The notes below the pieces were generated by a model. It saw only the letters and a program-made list of their open reading frames with translations, was not told the origin of the DNA and did not search any database. This document shows, piece by piece, positions 6,821 to 13,210 of a DNA stretch of 14,562 nucleotides. A program made the translations under genes and the position numbers. Position 1 is the first letter of the stretch, and every line of letters begins with the position of its first letter. This DNA is from Atlantibacter sp032075065 (GTDB taxonomy: Bacteria; Pseudomonadota; Gammaproteobacteria; Enterobacterales; Enterobacteriaceae). Where the stretch lies: the NCBI RefSeq assembly GCF_032075065.1, contig NZ_DAMAZC010000109.1, forward strand, positions 1 to 14,562. Reading direction: 5' to 3'.

Positions 6821-8203
6821 ATGGATAAAAAACTGGGCCTTACCGCATTAACCGCGCTGGTTCTCAGCTCCATGCTGGGCGCGGGCGTTTTCAGTTTGCC
6901 GCAGAATATGGCGCAGGTCGCCAGCCCCGCCGCGCTGTTGATTGGCTGGGCGATCACCGGCGTCGGGATCCTGATGCTGGCGATGGCGATGCTACTGCTG
7001 ACCCGCATCCGTCCCGATCTGGACGGCGGCATTTTTACCTACGCCCGTGAAGGCTTTGGCGAGTTAATCGGTTTCTGCTCGGCCTGGGGATACTGGCTGT
7101 GTGCGGTGATCGCCAACGTCTCTTATCTGGTGATCGTATTTTCGGCGCTCAGTTTCTTTACCGATACCCCCGAACTGCGCCTGTTCGGCGATGGCAACAC
7201 CTGGCAATCCATCGTCGGCGCGTCGGTATTGCTGTGGGTGGTGCACTGGCTGGTGCTGCGCGGGGTGCAGACTGCCGCCAGCATCAACCTTGCCGCGACG
7301 CTGGCTAAATTGTTGCCGCTGGGCCTGTTTATTGTCCTGGCGATTATCGCCTTCCGTTTACCTACTTTCAGCCTTGATTTTAGCGGCGTGGCGTTAGGCG
7401 TCCCGGTATGGGAACAGGTGAAGAACACCATGCTGATCACCCTGTGGGTGTTTATCGGCGTGGAGGGCGCGGTGGTGGTGTCGGCGCGCGCGCGCAATAA
7501 GCGCGACGTGGGCCGCGCCACCCTACTGGCGGTGTTTGCCGCGCTGGCGGTGTATCTGCTGGTGACGCTGCTGTCGCTGGGGGTGATCGCCCGCCCTGAA
7601 CTGGCGCAGATGCGTAATCCGTCGATGGCCGGGCTAATGGTTGAAATGATGGGACCGTGGGGCGAAGTGATTATTGCCGCCGGGCTTATTGTTTCGGTGT
7701 GCGGGGCGTACCTGAGCTGGACTATTATGGCCGCCGAAGTGCCGCTGCTGGCCGCTACCCATAAAGCCTTTCCGCGTATTTTCGCGCGTCAGAATCAAAA
7801 CGGCGCGCCGTCGGCATCGCTGTGGCTGACCAATATGAGTATTCAACTGTGCCTGGTGCTGATCTGGGCCACCGGCTCGGATTACAACACCCTATTGACC
7901 ATCGCCTCTGAGATGATCCTGGTGCCTTATTTCCTGGTCGGCGCTTATCTGCTCAAAGTCGCTACCCGCCCGCTGCACACCGCCGTAGGTGTCGGCGCCT
8001 GCATTTATGGGTTATGGTTGCTGTATGCGTCTGGCCCGATGCATCTGCTGCTTTCCGTGGTGCTGTACGCGCCGGGTTTGCTGGTGTTCCTGTATGCCCG
8101 CCGCACGCACGAGAACAATATCGTGCTTAAGCAAACTGAAAAATTGCTGATAGGCTTATTACTGGTTGCCGCTTTGCCAGCCACATGGATGCTGATGGGG
8201 TAA
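6821..8203 (+). CDS. ydgI: YdgI, ArcD-type basic amino acid antiporter (APC superfamily)
   Basis: A 460-residue polytopic inner-membrane protein, identical in length to E. coli YdgI and alike from end to end. It has about twelve to thirteen hydrophobic segments. The first helix carries SSMLGAGVFSLPQNMA (about 16-31), the APC-family unwound-helix motif that contacts substrate amino groups, and VFIGVEGAVVVSARARNKRDVG (about 212-233) matches the conserved helix 6 and following loop. The family includes arginine/ornithine and lysine exchangers, and E. coli YdgI is annotated as a putative arginine/ornithine antiporter; the true substrate is unproven. The ATG at 6821 is chosen over an in-frame ATG at 6758 because AGGA sits five bases upstream, the protein then begins at the family start (MDKKLGL) and the earlier one has no ribosome binding site. 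folM follows after 41 bases, probably on the same transcript. Confidence 0.95.
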   Translation: MDKKLGLTALTALVLSSMLGAGVFSLPQNMAQVASPAALLIGWAITGVGILMLAMAMLLLTRIRPDLDGGIFTYAREGFGELIGFCSAWGYWLCAVIANVSYLVIVFSALSFFTDTPELRLFGDGNTWQSIVGASVLLWVVHWLVLRGVQTAASINLAATLAKLLPLGLFIVLAIIAFRLPTFSLDFSGVALGVPVWEQVKNTMLITLWVFIGVEGAVVVSARARNKRDVGRATLLAVFAALAVYLLVTLLSLGVIARPELAQMRNPSMAGLMVEMMGPWGEVIIAAGLIVSVCGAYLSWTIMAAEVPLLAATHKAFPRIFARQNQNGAPSASLWLTNMSIQLCLVLIWATGSDYNTLLTIASEMILVPYFLVGAYLLKVATRPLHTAVGVGACIYGLWLLYASGPMHLLLSVVLYAPGLLVFLYARRTHENNIVLKQTEKLLIGLLLVAALPATWMLMG

Positions 8204-8238
8204 ACGCCCCATCTTCGTCATGACATACTGACGAGGGT
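8194..8238 (+). promoter_or_regulatory. Two overlapping hairpins between ydgI and folM; the second covers the folM ribosome binding site
   Basis: Hairpin 1: GATGGGG (8194-8200) pairs perfectly with CCCCATC (8207-8213); its six-base loop carries the ydgI stop codon. Hairpin 2: ATCTTCGTCA (8211-8220) can pair with TGACGAGGGT (8229-8238) as RNA, ten pairs including two G-U, and its right arm contains the GAGGG ribosome binding site of folM. The two share 8211-8213 and so compete. There is no T-run, so neither is an intrinsic terminator. Ribosomes finishing ydgI would melt hairpin 1, which suggests translational coupling; this is inference from pairing only. Confidence 0.45.
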
Positions 8239-8244
8239 TACGTT

Positions 8245-8967
8245 ATGGGGAAATCACCACACCGACCAATTTTGATCACCGGGGGCGGCCGCCGTATCGG
8301 CCTCGCCCTCGCCCACCATTTTCTGGCTGAAAAGCATCCGGTTATTGTGAGCTATCGCGCCCATTATCCTGCCATCGACGTGCTGACGGAGATGGGCGCT
8401 CAGTGCATCAAGGCCGATTTTTCCTCCGATGAAGGCATCCTGGCCTTCGCGGAACAGGTAAAGAAACTGACGCCGTGCCTGCGCGCCATCATTCATAACG
8501 CCAGCGCCTGGCAAACCGAAAAGGCCGGGCCGATTTCCGGGGATGTGATCACCGAAATGATGCAGGTGCACGTTCACGCGCCCTATTTAATCAACCTTTC
8601 CCTTGAGCCTCTGCTGCGCGGCCACGGCCATGCGGCCAGCGATATCATTCACTTTACCGATTACGTGGTGGAGCGCGGCAGCGAGAAGCATATCGCCTAC
8701 GCGGCCAGTAAGGCGGCGCTGGACAATATGACGCGCTCCTTCGCCCGCAAACTGGCCCCGGAAGTCAAAGTTAACGCGATTGCCCCTTCGTTGATCCTGT
8801 TTAACGAGCTGGATGATGCCGCCTACCGTCAACGCGCGCTGAATAAATCGCTAATGAAAACCGAACCGGGTGAGAAAGAAGTTATCGACCTGGTGGAGTA
8901 TCTGCTGACCAGCTGTTATGTGACAGGACGCAGTTTCCCGGTGGATGGCGGACGCCATCTTCGCTAG
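8245..8967 (+). CDS. folM: FolM, dihydromonapterin reductase (short-chain dehydrogenase)
   Basis: A 240-residue cytoplasmic short-chain dehydrogenase/reductase, same length as E. coli FolM and clearly orthologous. The cofactor loop is TGGGRRIG (12-19), the HNAS motif (84-87) takes the place of NNAG, and the catalytic Tyr152 and Lys156 lie in AYAASKAAL. The C-terminal VTGRSFPVDGGRHLR is typical. FolM uses NADPH to reduce dihydromonapterin to tetrahydromonapterin, the phenylalanine hydroxylase cofactor in some bacteria, and has weak dihydrofolate reductase activity. It follows ydgI after 41 bases, with GAGGG seven bases before the ATG. In E. coli K-12 ydgC lies between folM and rstA; here only 75 bases separate the two and no ydgC remnant is visible. 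Confidence 0.95.
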   Translation: MGKSPHRPILITGGGRRIGLALAHHFLAEKHPVIVSYRAHYPAIDVLTEMGAQCIKADFSSDEGILAFAEQVKKLTPCLRAIIHNASAWQTEKAGPISGDVITEMMQVHVHAPYLINLSLEPLLRGHGHAASDIIHFTDYVVERGSEKHIAYAASKAALDNMTRSFARKLAPEVKVNAIAPSLILFNELDDAAYRQRALNKSLMKTEPGEKEVIDLVEYLLTSCYVTGRSFPVDGGRHLR

Positions 8968-8968
8968 C

Positions 8969-8985
8969 GGTTTACCTGGCGTTAA
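8969..8985 (+). promoter_or_regulatory. PhoP-box-like site upstream of rstA
   Basis: GGTTTA (8969-8974), five bases, CGTTAA (8980-8985) fits the PhoP box (T/G)GTTTA-N5-(T/G)GTTTA in ten of twelve positions with the right 11-bp period. It begins two bases after the folM stop and about 60 bases before rstA. rstA is a known direct PhoP target in E. coli and Salmonella, which supports the call. No good -10 lies at the usual 12 bases downstream (the best, TGTAAC at 9007-9012, is further), and a site of similar quality occurs by chance upstream of pntA. Confidence 0.45.
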
Positions 8986-9042
8986 TGGAACCCCGGGAGT
9001 TGAAGGTGTAACCTGTGGTTTTTGATCGATAAGCGCCGGTCT

Positions 9043-9765
9043 ATGAACAAAATTGTATTTGTCGAAGACGATACTGAGGTAGGTTCGCTGATTGCGGCCT
9101 ACCTCGGCAAGCATGATATTGAGGTGCTGCTGGAGACGCGCGGCGATCGGGCCATTGACGTGATTCTGGCGCAGCAGCCGGATTTGGTACTGCTGGATAT
9201 TATGCTGCCGGGTAAAGACGGCATGAGCCTGTGCCGCGACCTGCGCCCGCTGTGGCAGGGGCCGATTGTGCTGCTCACCTCGCTGGACAGCGATATGAAC
9301 CATATTCTGGCGCTGGAAATGGGTGCCAGCGATTACATTCTCAAAACCACGCCCCCTGCGGTGCTGCTTGCCCGCCTGCGCCTGCATCTGCGCCAACACC
9401 AGACCACGCCCTTTCCCGAACCCGCCGCCAGCCGTTCGCCGCACAAGGCGCTGCACTTCGGTACGCTGTGCATCGATCCGCTCAACCGCCAGGTACGGCT
9501 GGGCGAGCAAAATGTGGTGCTCTCCACCGCCGATTTCGATCTGCTCTGGGAGTTAGCGACACACGCCGGCAACATTATGGACCGCGACGCGCTGCTCAAA
9601 AATCTACGCGGCGTAAGTTATGACGGGCTGGATCGCAGCGTGGATGTCGCAATTTCGCGGCTGAGAAAAAAACTCAACGACAGCGCGACCGAACCTTACC
9701 GGATCAAGACCGTGCGCAATAAGGGCTATCTCTTTGCTCCTCATGCCTGGGAAACCGCGGATTAA
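9043..9765 (+). CDS. rstA: RstA, OmpR-family response regulator
   Basis: A 240-residue response regulator. The receiver domain (1 to about 118) shows the acidic pocket Glu8-Asp9-Asp10, the phosphorylated Asp52 in LLDIMLPGKDG, the switch Thr79/Ser80 in VLLTS and Lys101 in DYILKTT. A variable linker (about 119-135) leads to an OmpR-type winged-helix domain whose recognition helix region reads YDGLDRSVDVAISRLRKKL, ending with NKGYLFAPHAWE. It matches E. coli RstA throughout. RstA is phosphorylated by RstB and, in E. coli, controls genes for acid tolerance, curli and iron uptake. The ATG at 9043 is chosen because it starts the family sequence MN-IVFVEDD; an in-frame TTG at 9022 adds seven residues and cannot be excluded, since neither has a strong ribosome binding site. 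rstB follows after 14 bases. Confidence 0.96.
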   Translation: MNKIVFVEDDTEVGSLIAAYLGKHDIEVLLETRGDRAIDVILAQQPDLVLLDIMLPGKDGMSLCRDLRPLWQGPIVLLTSLDSDMNHILALEMGASDYILKTTPPAVLLARLRLHLRQHQTTPFPEPAASRSPHKALHFGTLCIDPLNRQVRLGEQNVVLSTADFDLLWELATHAGNIMDRDALLKNLRGVSYDGLDRSVDVAISRLRKKLNDSATEPYRIKTVRNKGYLFAPHAWETAD

Positions 9766-9779
9766 GCGAAAATGACCGT

Positions 9780-11057
9780 ATGAAGAAACTCTTTATCCAG
9801 TTCTATTTGCTGCTGTTCGTCTGCTTTCTGGTGATGACGATGCTGGTCGGCCTGGTTTATAAATTCACCGCTGAACGTGCCGGGCGTCAGTCGCTGGATG
9901 ATTTAATGAAAAGCTCGCTGTATCTGATGCGCAGCGAGCTGCGCGAAATCCCGCCGCGCGACTGGAATAAAACCATTAAGCAGCTCGATTTTAATCTCTC
10001 GTTCGATCTGCGTATCGAACCTCTGAATCACTATCATCTTGACGCCCAGGCCGCCGAGCGCCTGCGCAGCGGCGAGATCGTGGCGCTGGATGATGAATAC
10101 ACCTTTATCCAGCGCATCCCCCGCAGCCACTACGTGCTGGCGGTCGGGCCGGTGCCCTATCTCTACTTTATGCATCAGATGCGCCTGCTCGACGTGGCGC
10201 TGATTGTGTTTATCGCCTTTTCGCTGGCGGTGCCAGTGTTTATCTGGCTGCGGCCGCACTGGAAAGAGATGCTGCGGCTGGAATCCGCCGCGCAGCGTTT
10301 TGGCGAAGGCCACCTTGATGAGCGCATCCATTTTGACAATACCTCAAGCTTCGAACGGCTCGGCGTGGCCTTTAACCAGATGGCGGACAACATCAATACT
10401 CTGATCGCCAGTAAAAAACAGCTGATCGACGGCATTGCTCACGAGCTGCGCACCCCGCTAGTGCGGCTGCGCTACCGGCTGGAGATGAGCGATAACCTGT
10501 CGGAGGCCGAAAGCGTCGCGCTGAACCGTGATATCGGCCAGCTTGAGGCGCTGATTGACGAACTGCTGACTTACGCCCGCCTCGACCGTCCGCAAAATGA
10601 GCTGCATCTGAAACCGGTGGAATTATCGGGCTGGTTGGAAAATCATGTCAGCGATCTTCAGGCACTGCATCCGGCTACAACCCTGACGCTGCTGCCCTCC
10701 ACGGCGTGCGAAAGCCTGCTGGATCTGCGCCTGATGTCGCGGGTACTGGATAATTTAGTCAATAACGCGCTGCGCTACTGCCAGCAGCGCATTGACATCC
10801 ACTTCGCCAGCGATGGCGTTACCGGCGTGTTGATGGTTGATGATGATGGCCCCGGCATTCCGGACAGCGAACGCCAGCGGGTTTTTGAACCCTTTGTGCG
10901 CCTCGATCCCAGCCGCGACCGCGCCACCGGAGGCTGCGGCCTGGGGCTGGCGATTGTCAGTTCAGTGGCTACAGCGATGGGCGGCAGCGTAGCCGCCCGG
11001 CACAGCCCGCTCGGCGGCGCGCGCTTTGAATTCTGTTGGCCGCTTCATCTTCAATAA
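9780..11057 (+). CDS. rstB: RstB, membrane sensor histidine kinase
   Basis: A 425-residue sensor kinase, a little shorter than E. coli RstB (433) because its C-terminal tail is truncated after FEFCWPLHLQ. Two membrane helices (about 6-27 and 138-157) bracket a periplasmic sensor domain of about 110 residues. A HAMP domain (about 158-210) follows, then the dimerisation/phosphoacceptor domain with His221 in IAHELRTPLVRLRYR, and the ATPase domain with the N box (LDNLVNNALRYC, Asn328/329), the G1 box DDDGPGI (354-360) and the G2 box GGCGLGLAI (394-402). Its partner is RstA. The 3' end overlaps the end of the convergent regulator gene by seven bases, so the missing tail coincides with the join to the mocR/AhpD-like pair that is not at this place in E. 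coli K-12. Confidence 0.96.
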   Translation: MKKLFIQFYLLLFVCFLVMTMLVGLVYKFTAERAGRQSLDDLMKSSLYLMRSELREIPPRDWNKTIKQLDFNLSFDLRIEPLNHYHLDAQAAERLRSGEIVALDDEYTFIQRIPRSHYVLAVGPVPYLYFMHQMRLLDVALIVFIAFSLAVPVFIWLRPHWKEMLRLESAAQRFGEGHLDERIHFDNTSSFERLGVAFNQMADNINTLIASKKQLIDGIAHELRTPLVRLRYRLEMSDNLSEAESVALNRDIGQLEALIDELLTYARLDRPQNELHLKPVELSGWLENHVSDLQALHPATTLTLLPSTACESLLDLRLMSRVLDNLVNNALRYCQQRIDIHFASDGVTGVLMVDDDGPGIPDSERQRVFEPFVRLDPSRDRATGGCGLGLAIVSSVATAMGGSVAARHSPLGGARFEFCWPLHLQ

Positions 11058-12460
11058 AGCTGTCGAATGAGATGATCCAACTCCTCGCAAGCCTGGCGAA
11101 TGCGTGCTTCGCCACCCGTTGCCAGCCCAAGCAGTAACCCCTCCCGCGCCGGATGCCCGGCGTCATACCATGCCGACAGCGGAGAGGGAGCAAATCCATG
11201 GCGACTGGTATGACGGGCAATTGCGCGGTCATTAACGCCCTCTTTCAGGTGTAAAAGAACCGACAGCCCGTGAACATCGGCGTCATAACCCAGTTGCTTC
11301 AGCACATCGACCATGATGGCGCTGCGGGCGCTGTATGTGCGCTTCATCTTGCGCAGGTGTCTTAAAAAATGCCCTTCCCTGAGGAAGGTGCGAACAGCCA
11401 TCTGCAGCGCCGGGTCAGGGGCCGGAGCCAGGCTGGCTACCACGTCGGCTACATCCTCAACCAGAACTGCCGGCACCACCATGAAGCCAAGCCGGAGAAA
11501 TGGGCTGATGGTTTTACTGAATGACCCGATATAAATCACCCGCCCCGCATTATCCATTGACGCCAGCGCGGGCGCGGCACGGCGGGCAAGCTGCAACTCG
11601 CCCAGGTAATCATCTTCAATGATCCAACTTTGGTTATTTGCCGCCCATGCCAGAAGTTGCTCGCGCCGTTCAAGGGAGAGGGTTATACCCAGTGGCGCTT
11701 GCTGGCCCGGCGTGACCAGAGCCAGCGCCGCTTGCTGCGCGTACTCCATACCATAACTGACCTGGATACCTTCATGGTCTACCGGCACCGGGACCAGGGA
11801 TAATCCAGCTATTTCCAGCGCTCTCCTTGCCGGAGGAAAGCCAGGGTTCTCCACCCAGGCCCTTTGGCCTCGTAAACCAAGAGCATGCAGGATGACGCCC
11901 AGCGCACCGGTAAAACCGGCAGTAATAAATATCTGCGATGTATGACATCTGATACCCCTGGAAAGCACCAGTTGAGCGGCAATTTCCCGTTTAAGTTCGG
12001 GCTCGCCTCGGGGATCGGAGTAGCGTTGGGGCAGATTCATAAAGTTTCGGGCTGAAGCTGAAAACACTCTGGAAAAAAGTGTCGAAGGAAATGCATCGCT
12101 CGCAGGGATCCCCATCTGAAAGTCGCCGGTCGGGAAAAAGAAGTCCTGGTATAAAGAGGAGCCGGGAACGGGGTCCGGATGGGTTAACGCCGGGCTACGG
12201 GCAGGCAGAAATTGCGCTACGCAGGTGCCTTGCGCGCGGGAAGAGAAAACGAGTTGCTCATCGGCAAGCCGCTCATAGGCCGCTTTGACGGTTCCCCGGG
12301 AGACGCCTAACTGCGCGGCAAGATCTATCCAGGAAGGGAGCCGTGAACCTGGGGTCAGTACGCCATTGAATATCGCTTCGGTAATGCCGATACGGATTTG
12401 CTCTGATAGCGAAACGCGCGCTGAGCGGTCAACGTGAAGAGGCAGCTTTTTTGCCGGCAT
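11051..12460 (-). CDS. MocR-type GntR transcription regulator with PLP-dependent aminotransferase-like domain
   Basis: A 469-residue regulator of the MocR/PdxR group. Residues about 17-82 form a GntR winged helix (SEQIRIGITEAIFNGVLTPG, then LAAQLGVSRGTVKAAYERL). The rest is a fold type I aminotransferase-like domain: SDPRGEPELKREIA, TAGFTGALG, VENPGFPPARRAL, IIEDDYLGEL (282 onward) and GSFSKTISPFLRLGF, whose Lys316 should bind pyridoxal phosphate as a Schiff base. Such proteins sense PLP or PLP-amino acid adducts. The ATG at 12460 has AAGGA seven bases upstream; a GTG at 12493 would add eleven residues but has no ribosome binding site. The gene is divergent from the AhpD-like gene, a usual sign that it controls it. 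I cannot assign a symbol: it is neither clearly PdxR, PtsJ nor YdcR. This gene is not between rstB and tus in E. coli K-12. Confidence 0.92.
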   Translation of the reverse strand: MPAKKLPLHVDRSARVSLSEQIRIGITEAIFNGVLTPGSRLPSWIDLAAQLGVSRGTVKAAYERLADEQLVFSSRAQGTCVAQFLPARSPALTHPDPVPGSSLYQDFFFPTGDFQMGIPASDAFPSTLFSRVFSASARNFMNLPQRYSDPRGEPELKREIAAQLVLSRGIRCHTSQIFITAGFTGALGVILHALGLRGQRAWVENPGFPPARRALEIAGLSLVPVPVDHEGIQVSYGMEYAQQAALALVTPGQQAPLGITLSLERREQLLAWAANNQSWIIEDDYLGELQLARRAAPALASMDNAGRVIYIGSFSKTISPFLRLGFMVVPAVLVEDVADVVASLAPAPDPALQMAVRTFLREGHFLRHLRKMKRTYSARSAIMVDVLKQLGYDADVHGLSVLLHLKEGVNDRAIARHTSRHGFAPSPLSAWYDAGHPAREGLLLGLATGGEARIRQACEELDHLIRQLY

Positions 12461-12606
12461 GGCCGATTCCTTGTTTGCTGGCCGCCTCCACACAATAGTC
12501 GTGTTTAATTAGCGGCCTGGTACAGTATAAACCGTCATTTTTGGTTCTTTTTTTTGTATCTGCAACTGCTACTCTGCTGCTTCACTTAACCAGCAGGAAA
12601 TCAGCA
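12461..12606. promoter_or_regulatory. Divergent control region of the MocR-type regulator and AhpD-like genes
   Basis: 146 bp separate the two start codons. Back-to-back -10-like boxes overlap: TATAAA at 12526-12531 on plus and TATACT (about 12530-12525) on minus, both without good -35 boxes. CTGGTACAG (12517-12525), with a GTAC centre, lies at their edge and is a plausible regulator contact. A run of eight to nine T follows (about 12548-12556). The operator assignment is a weak inference; no clean repeat is present. Confidence 0.35.
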
Positions 12607-13062
12607 ATGACACAGCGTATTAATTATTCAAAAACTTCCCCGGCGGGCGTAAAAGCTTTCGGCAGCGTATATGGTTACATCGGTCAATGCGGGCTGGAAA
12701 AAACGCTGGTTGAGTTGGTCAATCTGCGGGTTAGCCAGATTAACGGCTGCGCGTTTTGTCTTGATATGCACACCCGCGATTTAATCGAACTGGGTTTCAG
12801 CCCGGTAAAGCTGGCGCTGGTCCAGGTATGGGAAGAAGCCGGAAACGTTTTTACCGAACGTGAGAAAGCAGCGCTGGCATGGGCTGAAATTGTCACTCGG
12901 GTTGCAGAAACGCATGTACCGGATGACGCGTTCAGGGCGGCGTCGTTAGTATTTGAAGATAAGGAACTGGCCGATCTGACCATGGCGATTGCTCTTATCA
13001 ATGCCTATAACCGTCTGGCCATCAGCTTCAGGAATGTTCCGCAGGAAGCCGTCGGGGTCTGA
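12607..13062 (+). CDS. AhpD-like / carboxymuconolactone decarboxylase family protein
   Basis: A 151-residue cytoplasmic protein of the AhpD-like superfamily. The redox signature is complete: Glu36 in LVELVNLRVSQ, then Cys48-Ala-Phe-Cys51 and His55 in GCAFCLDMHTRDL, the proton-relay and CXXC arrangement of alkylhydroperoxidase AhpD. An all-helical body follows, ending in the LTMAIALINAYNRLAISFR helix. Such proteins reduce peroxides through the CXXC pair or, in other branches, act as decarboxylases; the two cysteines here favour a peroxidase or disulfide role. The ATG at 12607 is set by AGGAAA six bases upstream and by the family start; an in-frame upstream ATG at 12541 lies in the promoter region. 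It is divergent from a MocR-type gene, which probably regulates it. No partner reductase gene lies nearby. No symbol is assigned. Confidence 0.92.
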   Translation: MTQRINYSKTSPAGVKAFGSVYGYIGQCGLEKTLVELVNLRVSQINGCAFCLDMHTRDLIELGFSPVKLALVQVWEEAGNVFTEREKAALAWAEIVTRVAETHVPDDAFRAASLVFEDKELADLTMAIALINAYNRLAISFRNVPQEAVGV

Positions 13063-13066
13063 AACG

Positions 13067-13142
13067 TCAGCGCGCCGCGCTAACAAAACCGGCAGTCGTC
13101 TCTGCCAACGCGTCAGGTCCAGCAACTGCAAGACCTGACGTG
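13067..13142. repeat. Three successive hairpins between the AhpD-like gene and the tus promoter
   Basis: AGCGC-GCC-GCGCT (13069-13081); GGCAG-TCGTCT-CTGCC (13091-13106); and CGTCAGGTC (13111-13119) with GACCTGACG (13132-13140), nine perfect pairs with a 12-base loop, extendable by one G-T and one C-G pair. None has a following T-run, so they are not standard intrinsic terminators on either strand. They fill the space between the AhpD-like stop and the tus -35 box. Confidence 0.5.
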
Positions 13143-13150
13143 CAACACAG

Positions 13151-13179
13151 TGGTCACGTCTCAGCAATCGTGCTATACC
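13151..13179 (+). promoter_or_regulatory. tus promoter
   Basis: TGGTCA (13151-13156), a 17-base spacer and an extended -10 TGC-TATACC (13171-13179) give a predicted start at about 13186, inside the Ter site. As in E. coli, Tus bound to Ter would block its own promoter. Confidence 0.6.
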
Positions 13180-13202
13180 TATTAGTATGTTGTAACTAAA
13201 GG
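13180..13202 (+). other. Ter site (TerB-type replication fork barrier)
   Basis: The core GTATGTTGTAACTAAAG (13185-13201) is identical over 17 bases to E. coli TerB as I recall it, with changes only in the outer bases. It lies directly upstream of tus, the same place as TerB. The G-C pair at position 6 of the Ter numbering (G at 13185, its paired C on the minus strand is the base that locks into Tus) is kept. With this orientation the non-permissive face looks toward lower coordinates: a fork moving left to right in the window is stopped, while one coming from the tus/fumC side passes. Confidence 0.93.
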
Positions 13203-13210
13203 TACTCGCT

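Noticed and set aside
7484..7495. Run of alternating GC (six GC units) inside ydgI
   Set aside because: Explained by the Ala-Arg-Ala-Arg codons of a conserved loop (SARARNK); no evidence of a structural role.
8851..9510. 219-codon open frame on minus, antisense to folM end and rstA
   Set aside because: Gln/Arg-rich shadow frame over well-identified genes with no promoter or ribosome binding site.
12541..12606. N-terminal 22-residue hydrophobic extension of the AhpD-like protein (possible signal peptide)
   Set aside because: The upstream ATG lies within the divergent promoter region and has no ribosome binding site, while AGGAAA precedes the ATG at 12607, where the family sequence begins.
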